Below the pieces are notes generated by a model. That model did no database searches. It worked only from the letters and a program-made list of their open reading frames with translations, and was not told the origin of the DNA. DNA of 64,000 bases. It comes from Bacillus sp. SM2101 (lineage in GTDB: Bacteria; Bacillota; Bacilli; Bacillales; SM2101). The DNA lies in assembly GCF_018588585.1 (NCBI RefSeq), contig NZ_JAEUFG010000005.1, forward strand, positions 1 to 64,000. Reading direction: 5' to 3'. This document shows positions 27,532-37,006 of this stretch, one piece after another; position 1 is the first letter of the stretch; every line of letters begins with the position of its first letter. A program made the translations under genes and the position numbers.

Positions 27532-27660
27532 ATGTCTATATTGAAATTATTTACACTTTTTAAAATGACTCCTGAAGAAAGAGTAAGGCATGAGGTTATA
27601 AAAAAGAATATAGAAGAAATGAAGCAGAAACAATTAGCATACTGGCGTTGGCATATTTAA
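27532..27660 (+). CDS. Small amphipathic protein, 42 aa
   Basis: An ATG 7 bp after AAAGGAAG opens 42 codons. The peptide begins MSILKLFTLFKMTPEER, continues as a charged helix (KKNIEEMKQKQ) and ends in the aromatic tail AYWRWHI. It is followed by a perfect 14-bp hairpin. The style resembles short YrzI-like Bacillus proteins, but I cannot assign it. Confidence 0.6.
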   Translation: MSILKLFTLFKMTPEERVRHEVIKKNIEEMKQKQLAYWRWHI

Positions 27661-27668
27661 TTTTCATA

Positions 27669-27702
27669 AGGCTCAATTGCATTTCTAAATGCAATTGAGC
27701 CT
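27669..27702. terminator. Perfect 14-bp hairpin
   Basis: AGGCTCAATTGCAT/ATGCAATTGAGCCT, 8 bp after the small gene. It has little T run on the + strand and lies between convergent genes. Confidence 0.6.
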
Positions 27703-27747
27703 GTTAATAGTCATCCTGTAATTCTTATCGTCATATACTTAAAGGCT

Positions 27748-28533
27748 TTATAAATCCGCCACAGGTGTTCGTTGATTCATCCAACTCCATTCTGTATCAA
27801 CCAAAAAGCGGTTAGGCCACCCTTCTTTTATCGTGGGCCAATCTGCAAATTGCTCTATACTTTTACAAAAAAGCTCGGCATTTTTACTGCTTGGGGAAGA
27901 CAGTAAATCGTTTGTTAATTCCATAAAATTTGTAGGTTTGTTGTCAAGTTCACTTAACACTTTCATGAACCATTTATGATAAGGATACAGTACTTTGTTC
28001 TGAGCCAATATTAACCTCCCACCAAATAGGACGAGTGATGAAACGATGTGCATCATCAAATATTTGTCATTCCTCTTCTCAGCTTCTGCAACATACCATC
28101 TAGCTGCTTCAAATTGCACATAAAATTTTTCTATCTTCTGTTGTTGTTCGTGTACTGGATATGTTGTAATTTGTTGTAATATCATGTCTAATTGAGGTAT
28201 TTTTGAAAAGCCAATGATGGCATCTTGAAATGCAAATCTTGCTGGCTCACTTCCATGACGTGCAACATCTTCTAAAAATTGCAAATTTACTATTTTGCCA
28301 TCTACATAGCCACCTTCATAATCACATTCATCACCAGACCAGTAAAATAAGTCATGCTGCTCCTTACGTCTTTCAAATTCTTTATCTGTAGCTATTAAAA
28401 TTATATCCACATCCGAACTTTCACTAGCGTAACCTTTGGCAACTGAGCCACCTATTAACAGTGCCCGAACTTTAGGGTCATCTTTAAATTGTTCACTTAG
28501 TACTTGTACTGCTCTTTTATGATGTTCGTACAT
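27748..28533 (-). CDS. Nucleotidyltransferase-domain protein
   Basis: 261 aa. The N-terminal domain has the polymerase-beta-type motif LLIGGSVAKGYASESSDVDI with metal ligands Asp41 and Asp43. A helical C-terminal domain (RWYVAEAEKRNDKYLMMHIV) resembles the KNTase/aminoglycoside-adenylyltransferase helper domain. Such genes are often annotated as putative antibiotic nucleotidyltransferases, but the substrate is not predictable. The ATG ending at 28533 is 8 bp after AGGAG; the longer frame lacks support. Confidence 0.8.
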   Translation of the reverse strand: MYEHHKRAVQVLSEQFKDDPKVRALLIGGSVAKGYASESSDVDIILIATDKEFERRKEQHDLFYWSGDECDYEGGYVDGKIVNLQFLEDVARHGSEPARFAFQDAIIGFSKIPQLDMILQQITTYPVHEQQQKIEKFYVQFEAARWYVAEAEKRNDKYLMMHIVSSLVLFGGRLILAQNKVLYPYHKWFMKVLSELDNKPTNFMELTNDLLSSPSSKNAELFCKSIEQFADWPTIKEGWPNRFLVDTEWSWMNQRTPVADL

Positions 28534-28885
28534 TAGTCCCACTCCTCTATCAATAGATCGTTTTTTATAGCTGTTTGTTCCAACTTTGATTCTCATAATA
28601 TTACTCAAAGAAATACACGCTCTTTAGTTGTATATGCTTATATTTCTTAAGATGAAAAACAACAATCAATCCCTAACAGCCATTTGGTTACAAGATAAAA
28701 CAACAAGTAATAATCATATGCCTTGTGTATTAGACAACAAAACCACCTAACTTTTACAAAAATATAAGGTCATTTTAACCATTATAATGATAGCTATCAA
28801 TAGAATTAAACGATCACATTTGGACAAATCCGACTTAAATGATATGTTGCGCTTAAATATTGAGTGAACTAATTTTTAACACCAA
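28534..28885. other. Intergenic, no gene seen
   Basis: AT-rich gap upstream of the nucleotidyltransferase gene. No open frame with a ribosome site. Confidence 0.5.
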
Positions 28886-28913
28886 TAAAAACAGGCCACA
28901 ATCATGTGGCCTG
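28886..28913 (-). terminator. Terminator of the DUF4870 gene
   Basis: CAGGCCACA/TGTGGCCTG stem followed by TTTTT on the minus strand. Confidence 0.88.
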
Positions 28914-28926
28914 AATAAATGACAAC

Positions 28927-29247
28927 TTATAACATTCGAATCGCAAAAGGAATATGATACTCTTCTCCTTGGTATGCTTTTATAGCTCCTACAACTGTAA
29001 AAATAAAAATGTAAATTCCGACCAACCATATAGTTATAAATCCTATTAAGATTAGCATTAGTAGCATACTTATTATACTATAAATGGTGTATGATATGAA
29101 AAAGTTAAAATACATCCTTCCATGATAATCAACAAAAGATGATTCATCCTTTTTAATTAACCATATAACCAACGGACCTAAAAACACTGTAAAAAAACTA
29201 ATAACGTATATAACTGCTGCTAACATGCGATCTTCACTTGATGGCAA
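28927..29247 (-). CDS. DUF4870-type small membrane protein
   Basis: 106 aa with three hydrophobic segments (about 9-26, 47-71, 72-92). The motif KKDESSFVDYHGRMYFNFFISY is typical of DUF4870/Tic20-like proteins (KK..S.FVD.HG....NF.IS), as is the C-terminal GAIKAYQGEEYHIPFAIRML. Function is unknown. The start is a TTG after GGAGGTGACATC. Own terminator. Confidence 0.85.
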   Translation of the reverse strand: MPSSEDRMLAAVIYVISFFTVFLGPLVIWLIKKDESSFVDYHGRMYFNFFISYTIYSIISMLLMLILIGFITIWLVGIYIFIFTVVGAIKAYQGEEYHIPFAIRML

Positions 29248-29664
29248 GATGTCACCTCCAAAATATTATTCAATATTACATACGTATGAATATTCAATTG
29301 GTTACAAAAATATGATTTTTAATTATGATTGATTCAAGTAATTATGACCATATAGCAAGCTTATTCATCTGTAAATTAATCATGCCCTTTTTATAAGCTT
29401 TGTTGCTTTCTTTAACTTGCATGAGTAACTGATGTGTATGTTATGTTTTTATAGCCTTTAAGAGAAAAGATCCATAAAGCTATATAACGAAAAGCAACCA
29501 TGTATAGGAGAAACAGCCCTGAAAAAAATAGGAACAACTCACCAATTTGAACTTTTGAGACTAAATAGGAATAATACACAGGCAATTTAATACTGCATGA
29601 ATATGTTAATGTTGATGAGGGATTGGAATCCATCCTCATATGATTACATTTAAGGAGTGATAAC
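29248..29664. other. Intergenic, no gene seen
   Basis: Contains only open frames without ribosome sites. A weak TTTGTTGCTTTCTTT repeat-like fragment lies at about 29399. Confidence 0.45.
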
Positions 29665-29775
29665 ATGGTTGATGGTGTTCGTTCAGGAGGAATATTTGCA
29701 TTAGTCATTGTCTTATTCGTACTGTTAATAATCATTGGCGTCGCTTGTGGCGGTGGGCTTGGTTACGGGTATTAA
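29665..29775 (+). CDS. YjcZ-family sporulation peptide
   Basis: 36 aa. One membrane span (about 9-27: GIFALVIVLFVLLIIIGV) is followed by a Gly/Tyr-rich tail (CGGGLGYGY), the layout of the YjcZ/YczN-type peptides of Bacillus spores. AAGGAG is 8 bp upstream and a good terminator follows. In such peptides the order can be tail-first; here the Gly/Tyr tail is C-terminal. Confidence 0.8.
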   Translation: MVDGVRSGGIFALVIVLFVLLIIIGVACGGGLGYGY

Positions 29776-29815
29776 TCATATTCCCAGAAAAGTGAGAAGG
29801 TATGGGCAAGTTACA

Positions 29816-29852
29816 ACAGGTGGATAGTAATTTCCAGCCACCTGTTTTTTTT
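29816..29852 (+). terminator. Terminator of the YjcZ-type gene
   Basis: ACAGGTGG/CCACCTGT stem followed by eight T. Confidence 0.9.
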
Positions 29853-29921
29853 ATTACCTTTGCTATCGGATAGGTTAAATCTATTCAGAACAGCGATTGT
29901 ACAAACTCGTTTAACAAGCCA

Positions 29922-30611
29922 TTATTTATCACTTTTATTTATTAGCATCGATACCCACATGAAAGTCAAGGCTTGCTTTAACTCTTTCGGTAAGCTGTTA
30001 ATTAGTTCGGCTTGAACCTCCTTCTTATATACCCCATGACCATCTACAATGTCCCAATCATGTGACTTTGCTAAGTTCTCAAATTCCCAAGGCATCATCG
30101 TGTTACATATGACTCTTTCTCCAAATAGTCTAGGATAGCTATGTTGTCTAGGCGCAGCAGTAGGGCCTAATATACCTGCACAAAAAAAGCCATTAGGTTT
30201 TAAGACACGCTGAAATTCTAATAACACATGCTTTGGGTCTTCAGTCCATTCCAGACAATTAATTGCGATAATTGCATCTATTGAGCTAGTTGTAAAAGGA
30301 AGTTCTCTAGCGTCAGCCTGTATAAATGTTAACTTATCCTCATCATTAAAAAGGTTTGCTTTCTCAATCATCTCTTTCGATAAATCAATACCAACCACTT
30401 GATAATTTTCTTTCGCTAGCTTCTGTGATCCATAACCGTCTCCACAGCCAATATCTGCAACTACCCCACCCAATTTAAAGTACTTCTTAATAAATGGAAT
30501 AATTGTTTTGCGGCTACCATCTTCCCACATTTGTTCACTTCTGTTATTCCAAAATTCGGCTTTTTTATCCCATTCTTCACCAGATCGGTGATGCCAATTA
30601 AAATCCTCCAC
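29922..30611 (-). CDS. Class I SAM-dependent methyltransferase
   Basis: 229 aa. Motif I is VADIGCGDGYGSQKLA (around residue 52), the acidic loop is VVGIDLSKEMIEKA, and post-motifs FIQADARELPF and IDAIIAINCLEWTEDP fit the Methyltransf_11/25 group of small-molecule methyltransferases. Substrate unknown. The start is a GTG 8 bp after AGGAGG. Single gene. Confidence 0.88.
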   Translation of the reverse strand: MEDFNWHHRSGEEWDKKAEFWNNRSEQMWEDGSRKTIIPFIKKYFKLGGVVADIGCGDGYGSQKLAKENYQVVGIDLSKEMIEKANLFNDEDKLTFIQADARELPFTTSSIDAIIAINCLEWTEDPKHVLLEFQRVLKPNGFFCAGILGPTAAPRQHSYPRLFGERVICNTMMPWEFENLAKSHDWDIVDGHGVYKKEVQAELINSLPKELKQALTFMWVSMLINKSDK

Positions 30612-30768
30612 TACATAAACCTCCTATAATTACTGTTATATTATTATTCGCCAATTTAATGATAATTCCTTGATTAATAAAGGTTTGGCTGTACAAACTA
30701 AATTTGTAAGAGATAAATGATGGATAACATCAACTAATTGACACAATAATAGTAAGAAAGAAGCTGAT

Positions 30769-30915
30769 ATGATGACTAAAAAAATGAATTACGGGAGCAA
30801 GAATCAAAATTCACCAACTAATGGTGAAGTACGTGGTAAAATAGTAGCCGGTGATAATAGCAAGGGCAATAAACGAAATAAAGACCAACGAGATAAATCT
30901 GATTTGTACGAATAA
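30769..30915 (+). CDS. Small hydrophilic SASP-like protein, 48 aa
   Basis: The frame runs from ATG-ATG (30769/30772) to 30915. Composition is almost wholly polar: Asn, Lys, Gly, Asp (MNYGSKNQNSPTNGE, NSKGNKRNKDQRDKSDLYE). A clear terminator follows, which supports a real gene, but the ribosome site is weak. It resembles minor small acid-soluble spore proteins in character only. Confidence 0.5.
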   Translation: MMTKKMNYGSKNQNSPTNGEVRGKIVAGDNSKGNKRNKDQRDKSDLYE

Positions 30916-30937
30916 CAATAGCTAATATGATCGAATG

Positions 30938-30971
30938 AGAGCTTGAGCATCGTTATCAAGCTCTTTCTTTT
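30938..30971 (+). terminator. Terminator of the 48-aa gene
   Basis: GAGCTTGA/TCAAGCTC stem followed by TTTCTTTT. Confidence 0.8.
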
Positions 30972-31138
30972 ATGCTTTTTTTTGCAATAATGATGGTTTT
31001 TTGTATTAAAATATAAACCGTACCCAACTAAAGTTCGTGGCATCCTTTCTTCTGCACAACGATGAATAACAAATAATACTCTTTTTGAGTACTTAATTGA
31101 TTACAATCGCAACAAAGTTTACAAAAAAAGCTTTTTTT
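30972..31138 (-). repeat. Dispersed intergenic repeat copy
   Basis: On the minus strand: GCTTTTTTTGTAAACTTTGT, then CAGAAGAAAGGATGCCACG and GGGTACGGTTTATATTT. An open frame starting MPRTLVGYG is inside it and is not a gene. Confidence 0.75.
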
Positions 31139-31362
31139 ATCAATGTTCTGCTCATGTATGATGTCGTTTATTCATGATTAAAGTCAAGCTTTTTCTAATA
31201 TTCAAAATACATGTAACTATATATCATCCTATATATATACATGATAATAGCTTAAAACCTTGTTAACCGATAGTTATTTTTTCACATCCTCTATGTTCAA
31301 CATATCCATTCTCATAATCTACTGTTATAATCATAGAGCGAACAAAATTAAGGAGAAGATAT

Positions 31363-33531
31363 ATGAAAGTAGTTATAGCCGAAAAACCAGACCAAGCGAC
31401 TAAATTAGCTGCTCCTTTTTCCTTTACTAAAAATGATGGTTATTTAATGGTGAAGCCAAATACTACATTCCCCAATGGAGCAGTTATCACTTGGGCGATT
31501 GGTCATCTTTGTGAATTAAAATCACCTGAGGAGTATCATTCAACATGGAAAAAATGGGATAAGCATACACTCCCAATGGTACCTAATAGATTTGAGTATA
31601 AAGTAACTAGATCAAAATTAAAACAGTTTAATATTATTAAAAACTTATTGAAGCGTGCTGAAGTTCAAGAAATCATTATCGCTGGAGATGCCGGACGTGA
31701 AGGTGAATTAATTATACGTACAATCATCAAACAATGCGGAGTAAGTATACCAATGAAGCGTCTTTGGATTTCTTCTCTTACTCAAGCTTCAGTCATGAAG
31801 GGTTTTTCCTCTTTACTTACAGAAGAAGATACGCGACATATTTATTTTGAAGCTTTAAGTCGTGCATGCGCTGATTGGCTGATTGGTATAAATTCCTCAA
31901 GAATTTATACGATTCTACTAAAAGAAAGAGGAATCCAGGATGTTTTTTCTATCGGGAGAGTTCAAACACCTACCCTCGCGTTAATAGTCAAAAGAGAGCA
32001 TGAAATAGCGAATTTTAAACCTGAAGATTTTTGGGAGGTCGAAGCTCAGTTTGATTTTTTTGGACAGTCAATTAAAGCTAAGTGGCATAAAAAAAACGAA
32101 ACTAGAATTTTTAATGAAAAACAAGCGAACGCTGTAGCTGAATTTTGTAAAGATAAAAATAGTATCATTTCAGATGTCAAAAAAGAAAGAAAAGAGTATC
32201 AGCCTCCATTTCTATTCAATCTTTCAGCACTTCAAGCAACAGCAAATAAAACGCTTAAGCTTTCACCACAAAAAACATTAGATGTATTACAAAAGCTATA
32301 TTTGAAAGGAAATATATCGTATCCACGATCAGATTCACAGTACCTAACAATAGAAGAAGCTACAGTTTTACCAACTGTACTATCTCGTTTAAAAGATATA
32401 GATAAATATGAAAATTTATTACCCCCACCAAATGCGTCGATAATTAATAATAAAAGGTATGTAAATGAAAAGAAAGTAACAGATCATCATGCCATCATTC
32501 CTACCGAACAAATACCTGATCTTACTAAGTTAAGTTCAGAAGAGACTAAAATTTACGATTTAATCGTAAGACAAGTGATCAGCGCTTTTTATAACAATGC
32601 TATTTTTAATTATACTACTATACATATATTAGTAGACAGTCGTGCTACTTTCATCGCAAAAGGTAAAGAACAAATCGAAGAAGGTTGGAAAAAAGTTATA
32701 AACAATCCACATAGCCAGTCGGATGGTGGAGATCAAATTCTCCCGATCATTGAAAAGAATACAAAAGGCACTGTTACAAAAGTAAATTTAAAAAAAGGAC
32801 AAACTAAGCCACCAAAAAGATATACTGAAGGTAACTTGATCACTTTAATGAAAACAGCTGGGAAGCATTTAGATGATACTGAGCTAGAGAATGTATTAGC
32901 AAAAACCGAGGGACTAGGTACCGAGGCAACACGAGCTGGAATTATAAACCTATTAAAGAATCGTAATTATATAAACATTAACAAAAACCAAACGATAGCT
33001 ACCGCAAAGGGCATGCTACTAATAGAAGCTTTAGGAGATAGTATATTGGCCTCCCCAAGCATGACAGCAAAATGGGAGCAAAGACTTTCTCAAATAGGTG
33101 AAGGTTCTGCTTCACCCCGAAATTTTATTGAACAAGTGAAAAAATTATCACAGAATATAGTAGAGAATGCTCAGCAGCTAAGTAACAGTTGGTCATTTAC
33201 AAACATTCCTATTGAGACGGTCGGATCGAAGCAGAAAAAAAGTAAATTTAGTAAGAAAAAAATATCTTTGGGTAAATGTAAAATGTGCAATGGTAGTATT
33301 CTAGACTTCGGAAAGTTCTACGGTTGTACAAACTATAAAAAATCTGACTGTAAGTTTACAATTTCTAAAAAAATCTTAGGCAAAACGATTTCTCAAGCAA
33401 ACATAAAAAAGCTATTAAAAACTGGCGAAACTAACGTTATAAAAAACTTCAAAAAAGATGATAAAACGTTTGATGCCATAGTTTTATGGAGTGATCGGGA
33501 CAAGAAGATCGCTTTTAAATATATGAAATAG
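31363..33531 (+). CDS. topB: DNA topoisomerase III
   Basis: 722 aa type IA topoisomerase. It starts with the TOPRIM domain (VVIAEKPDQATKLA, catalytic Glu; AGDAGREGELI with the DxD-type acidic pair). The active-site tyrosine is Tyr320 in NISYPRSDSQYL. The C-terminal region (residues ~640-680) carries a topo-type zinc-ribbon-like element (KCKMCNG...YGCTNYKKSDCKF). It decatenates and relaxes negatively supercoiled DNA. AAGGAG lies 7-8 bp before the ATG. It is an insertion relative to the B. subtilis order. Confidence 0.95.
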   Translation: MKVVIAEKPDQATKLAAPFSFTKNDGYLMVKPNTTFPNGAVITWAIGHLCELKSPEEYHSTWKKWDKHTLPMVPNRFEYKVTRSKLKQFNIIKNLLKRAEVQEIIIAGDAGREGELIIRTIIKQCGVSIPMKRLWISSLTQASVMKGFSSLLTEEDTRHIYFEALSRACADWLIGINSSRIYTILLKERGIQDVFSIGRVQTPTLALIVKREHEIANFKPEDFWEVEAQFDFFGQSIKAKWHKKNETRIFNEKQANAVAEFCKDKNSIISDVKKERKEYQPPFLFNLSALQATANKTLKLSPQKTLDVLQKLYLKGNISYPRSDSQYLTIEEATVLPTVLSRLKDIDKYENLLPPPNASIINNKRYVNEKKVTDHHAIIPTEQIPDLTKLSSEETKIYDLIVRQVISAFYNNAIFNYTTIHILVDSRATFIAKGKEQIEEGWKKVINNPHSQSDGGDQILPIIEKNTKGTVTKVNLKKGQTKPPKRYTEGNLITLMKTAGKHLDDTELENVLAKTEGLGTEATRAGIINLLKNRNYININKNQTIATAKGMLLIEALGDSILASPSMTAKWEQRLSQIGEGSASPRNFIEQVKKLSQNIVENAQQLSNSWSFTNIPIETVGSKQKKSKFSKKKISLGKCKMCNGSILDFGKFYGCTNYKKSDCKFTISKKILGKTISQANIKKLLKTGETNVIKNFKKDDKTFDAIVLWSDRDKKIAFKYMK

Positions 33532-33580
33532 GACTTGATATGGTTACAGGTATACTCCCTGCCATTTCAAGTCCTTTAAA
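33531..33580. terminator. Shared terminator between convergent topB and HD-GYP gene
   Basis: GGACTTGA/TCAAGTCC stem with AT runs at both sides; overlaps the topB stop and abuts the stop of the minus-strand gene. Confidence 0.7.
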
Positions 33581-34373
33581 TTATAATGGTTCTTACGAAT
33601 AATTCTTTTTCCTTACTTAGATCGATCATTTCATTTTGCACTTGCACTAGTGGATTTACTGGATCAAAACGATTAATCATAATTATTTTCGCCTGACGAC
33701 CATCTGTTAGATAACAACCCTGTCCGACTGTTGTATCCATCATGTGAAATAGAAAAACAAATAAAATATTCGGATCAAACTTACCAAATATATGATCATT
33801 CATTTCCTTAATCACTTTATAGAACGGGGATGCAACACGATAAATACGATTGGATGACATCGCATGAAAAACATCAGCAACAGCAACAATTTTGGAAAAA
33901 TAATCGATTTTATTTCCTGATATCCCATAAGGATAGCCTTCACCATTTTCACGTTCATGGTGCTGAAGAGCAACTAAACTGATTTGCTCATCAATACCTT
34001 TAGTATTGATTAACATGTCATAGCCGTATATACAATGATTTTTTATCTCTTCATATTCATCATCGGTAAGTTTATCAGGCTTTTGAAGTATGTCTAATGG
34101 GATTTTCGTTTTACCAATATCATGTAACGTTGCTGCAAGTGTAAGACGATGTAACTCCTGTTCATTTATATTCAGCCACTTTCCGAGTAATGTTGCAATC
34201 ACTCCAACACCAATATTGTGTCGATATGTATAGTCATCCTTTTTATGCAATTCATTAAATAGATAGAAAAGATTAGGGATTTCTGCAGCCTGCTGTATCG
34301 TTGGAATGATATCTCTTTTAATTTCATAAAGAGGAATCTTATGCCTATTCTTTTTTTGCACAAATGAACTCAT
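33576..34373 (-). CDS. HD-GYP domain phosphodiesterase
   Basis: 265 aa. The HD-GYP core is intact: HNIGVGVIATLLG, TLHDIGKTKIP (HD), KNHCIYGYDML, ALQHHERENGEGYPYG (HHE...GYP) and VAVADVFHAMSSNR. The family hydrolyses c-di-GMP or related cyclic dinucleotides. No membrane or sensor domain precedes it, so the stimulus is unknown. AGAGAGGTG precedes the ATG. Convergent with topB. Confidence 0.9.
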   Translation of the reverse strand: MSSFVQKKNRHKIPLYEIKRDIIPTIQQAAEIPNLFYLFNELHKKDDYTYRHNIGVGVIATLLGKWLNINEQELHRLTLAATLHDIGKTKIPLDILQKPDKLTDDEYEEIKNHCIYGYDMLINTKGIDEQISLVALQHHERENGEGYPYGISGNKIDYFSKIVAVADVFHAMSSNRIYRVASPFYKVIKEMNDHIFGKFDPNILFVFLFHMMDTTVGQGCYLTDGRQAKIIMINRFDPVNPLVQVQNEMIDLSKEKELFVRTIII

Positions 34374-34518
34374 ATTAACACCTCTCTATATTTGATTGTA
34401 TCATAATTTCCAAACCCTTCCTATCATTAACATAACCGAAGAACTATTTTTTACTTTATTTACAATATAAGATACTTATGTAAAGTTTTCATTTTTCTGT
34501 TATTTCTGTCTATTTATA

Positions 34519-34547
34519 TTGACTCAATAATATCATTGGTGTATATT
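34519..34547 (+). promoter_or_regulatory. Sigma-A promoter of cspD
   Basis: TTGACT, 17-bp spacer, TATATT. The inferred start leaves a leader of about 140 nt before the cspD ATG, typical for cold-shock mRNAs. Confidence 0.78.
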
Positions 34548-34692
34548 TAAGACATCATTTAGCAGAATGTAAGATTTCATCATCTTAGACAGCTATTGAT
34601 ATTACAAAGCTTCAGCTTAATATATTCCGTTATTTGATAATAAATTATTTTGTAGCACTTTTGTGCAGGAAGTATTAGGAGGAAATCGTACT

Positions 34693-34893
34693 ATGCAAAA
34701 CGGTAAAGTAAAATGGTTTAATAATGAAAAAGGTTATGGATTTATTGAAGTTGAAGGTGGAGATGACGTATTCGTTCACTTCACAGCTATTCAAGGTGAT
34801 GGATATAAATCATTGGAAGAAGGTCAAAAAGTTTCCTTTGAAATTGTTGATGGAAACCGAGGGGCTCAAGCAGCCAATGTTGTAAAACTATAA
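34693..34893 (+). CDS. cspD: Cold shock protein CspD
   Basis: 66 aa single cold-shock domain. The RNA-binding motifs [14 protein letters not shown] (RNP1) and DVFVHFTAI (RNP2) are intact. It acts as a single-strand nucleic-acid chaperone. AGGAGG lies 10 bp before the ATG at 34693; a 10-codon longer frame is spurious. The long leader may form the usual temperature-responsive structure. The nearly identical N-terminus and position identify cspD. Confidence 0.95.
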   Translation: MQNGKVKWFNNEKGYGFIEVEGGDDVFVHFTAIQGDGYKSLEEGQKVSFEIVDGNRGAQAANVVKL

Positions 34894-34924
34894 ATTAAGC
34901 CATTCATTCACATAAAATTTGTTA

Positions 34925-34956
34925 AAAAAAGACTGTATGATACAGTCTTTTTTGTT
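34925..34956. terminator. Terminator of cspD
   Basis: AAAAAAGACTGTA/TACAGTCTTTTTT. The rest of the gap to 35204 holds no gene. Confidence 0.9.
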
Positions 34957-35204
34957 TTGTAAAACCTATTTCCTATGGCCCTCACACGTTATGAACAGGT
35001 TGCTCTTTTTTAACTATAGTATGATTGCGCAAGCTACTATTCGTAGCATCCTTTCAAACATAATACAATGCAGGTCCATAAAATTATTATGATAATCTAA
35101 GTACTGTGGCATCAACGTTTGCAACATGACCTTATAAAAAATATTCAATTATAGTGAATAATCGTCTACCCTCCGACTAACTATATAGTCAGGAGGTGTA
35201 TGTA

Positions 35205-35474
35205 TTGACTAATGAAGAAAATGAAGTATACACAGGATATAATGATATACAAGATCTTAATATGTCAATTCAAAGTGCACAAAAAATAGTAGGACGTGCC
35301 ACGATGAGTATGGATGAAGAACAACTAGAGGGAGCTACTCAGGCTGTTTCAGAAGCACGTTCTAAGCTTGTAGATGCAAATGCAAACTCAACTGGTTTTG
35401 ATAATGAATTTTTACAACAATCAGAGAAATTATTATCACAATGTGAAGAGCAGCTCAATGAAGCAAAGCAGTAA
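35205..35474 (+). CDS. ypzA: DUF2564 protein (YpzA-like)
   Basis: 89 aa, acidic, helical, with no signal peptide. The core IQSAQKIVGRATMSMDEEQLEGATQAVSEAR matches DUF2564 (YpzA) as I remember it. The start is most likely the TTG at 35205, 8 bp after AGGAGG; the GTG three codons earlier overlaps that site. The family is small and uncharacterised, found in Bacillus. Order cspD-ypzA-ypeQ-ypeP is as in B. subtilis. Confidence 0.8.
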   Translation: MTNEENEVYTGYNDIQDLNMSIQSAQKIVGRATMSMDEEQLEGATQAVSEARSKLVDANANSTGFDNEFLQQSEKLLSQCEEQLNEAKQ

Positions 35475-35554
35475 TACAAATCATTCTAATTAGAGTATTC
35501 ACTTCATCTGTATTAAAAGAATTTACATTACAAGCTGGGATATTCACCGATTAA

Positions 35555-35582
35555 CATAAAACCGCAATTATGCGGTTTTTTC
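35555..35582. terminator. Terminator between ypzA and ypeQ
   Basis: AAAACCGCA/TGCGGTTTTTT, usable from both convergent genes. Confidence 0.88.
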
Positions 35583-35621
35583 CTCGTAGGCTTATTAGCC
35601 ATCATCTCCAAAATGATTAAG

Positions 35622-35876
35622 CTAGTAATCCCTATCAAGAATTGGCATATTACGTTCAAGTCCTTCATTATTTTCTTTCCCACTTGGATATAATTGACCA
35701 TGTGACAAATTCTCTCCATATTTCTTTAATAAGTTACCTACTGTACAAGTATGAATACAAAATGATTGTGCATACGTTTTCCCGTATTCTTTTCTAAAAT
35801 TACTTTTTACAAAACAATCTTGGCAGTACGTATCGAGGATTTCACTTATCTGTTCAATAATTAGTTTTCTTTCCAA
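35622..35876 (-). CDS. ypeQ: Zinc-finger protein, YpeQ-like
   Basis: 84 aa. The Cys/His pattern C-x2-C (YCQDCF), then FCIHTCTVG (C-x2-H-x-C) defines the short zinc-finger family of YpeQ, with the block FRKEYGKTYAQSFCIH. It probably binds one zinc; target unknown. The best start is the TTG ending at 35876, 9 bp after GGAGG; GTG and ATG earlier in frame overlap the site. Convergent with ypzA. Confidence 0.8.
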   Translation of the reverse strand: MERKLIIEQISEILDTYCQDCFVKSNFRKEYGKTYAQSFCIHTCTVGNLLKKYGENLSHGQLYPSGKENNEGLERNMPILDRDY

Positions 35877-35929
35877 AGTATCCACCCTCCTTGTCATGAC
35901 TACAATACATATATATGTTATGATAAGTT

Positions 35930-36583
35930 TTAAATTTCTACATTACTGTGAATGACTATCCCTTCCAACGCTTGGCTTGCAAGCTGATCAGCCTCACCAT
36001 TTTGCTTTCTTGAAATTGGGTCGTAATGAGGATGAATACCTAATTGCCGTATCTTATCCTCTATTTTATCTAACCATGTATTATATACCTCATCAAAGCA
36101 TGGCCAATCACCTGAAAGCTGTTTGAGTACTACATGTGAATCTCCACGAAATGTAACAGAGATATGGTGAATACCTAACTCTTCTACTTGCCCCAGTAAG
36201 TACCAAAGCGCTGCATATTCAGCTTCATTATTTGTTTCAATTTCTGAAAATAACGCATTGGACCTTAAACGATATTTTTTGTTGTTTTGACTATAATAAA
36301 TAACTGCACCAAGCCCTGCTTGTTTGTTATTGTTATCATAACCACCATCAAAATATACAATTATATCGTTTGGTTCAGTTTCTAGTTCTTTAGAAAGCCT
36401 AATTAGTTCCTTCTTCGTCCATTTGTTATCTTTTTCATCATAAAATAATAACTCGTTTGTTCGTCCAGTACGTTCGAAATCTTCACTGATTGAAAGAGCA
36501 GCTTCCACGCTAATTTCCTCAGATGTTAACGTTATAACTTGCTTATTGATTGTTTTATAAGTCCATTCAATTCTAACTTTCAT
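35930..36583 (-). CDS. ypeP: RNase H-like protein YpeP
   Basis: 217 aa. The first ~70 residues are a small N-terminal domain. The C-terminal RNase HI fold shows the metal residues: Asp in IVYFDGG, Glu in TNNEAEYAAL, Asp in FRGDSHVVLKQL and Asp in NGEADQLASQA. All four are present, so catalysis is possible. The start ATG ends at 36583 after GGTG; ten more upstream codons are less likely. It is followed by ypeQ with 53 bp spacing. Confidence 0.87.
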   Translation of the reverse strand: MKVRIEWTYKTINKQVITLTSEEISVEAALSISEDFERTGRTNELLFYDEKDNKWTKKELIRLSKELETEPNDIIVYFDGGYDNNNKQAGLGAVIYYSQNNKKYRLRSNALFSEIETNNEAEYAALWYLLGQVEELGIHHISVTFRGDSHVVLKQLSGDWPCFDEVYNTWLDKIEDKIRQLGIHPHYDPISRKQNGEADQLASQALEGIVIHSNVEI

Positions 36584-36635
36584 TTTTTCACCTTTCACCT
36601 CCGTTTTGTTCAAATGGTGAAATAATTTTTCGTAA

Positions 36636-36800
36636 GGCTCTTTTCGTAAAGTTTGTTGCTATTTTCACTAAAATTTCGACAGTATGATGAGTTTTATGAG
36701 AGCTCAATAATCGTATAAGTAACAAAGATGCCCGACGCCAGGTGTATACGTGCCAATACCTTTGAACGAAAAGTAACAAGCAATGCGAATGCAGCCTTTA
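36636..36800 (+). repeat. Dispersed intergenic repeat copy
   Basis: GGCTCTTTTCGTAAAGTTTG, then AGTATGATGAGTTTTATGAG, AAGATGCCCGACGCC and CAATGCGAATGCAGCC. Near-complete copy. No gene in 36801-37006. Confidence 0.8.
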
Positions 36801-37006
36801 TTAAATAATGGTCAATTTAGATGAGAGGCTTTTCTGAACTGCATTAAAGATACATCGAACATGAGATGTTTACGTATTTTTATCAAACAGTAATCAACAG
36901 AAAAATAACCAAACATAAACACCAGTTTTGTATTCCCTATTTTGTAGTATGTATGATACACTACAATTTAGCTTTTTATTTAGATCGAGAAAGGAAGATA
37001 GAAATA

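Noticed and set aside
29412..29735. 107-codon minus-strand frame
   Set aside because: No ribosome site and antisense to the YjcZ-type gene start region.
30804..31043. 79-codon frame starting MPRTLVGYG
   Set aside because: Starts inside a dispersed repeat copy and runs antisense through the 48-aa gene and its terminator.
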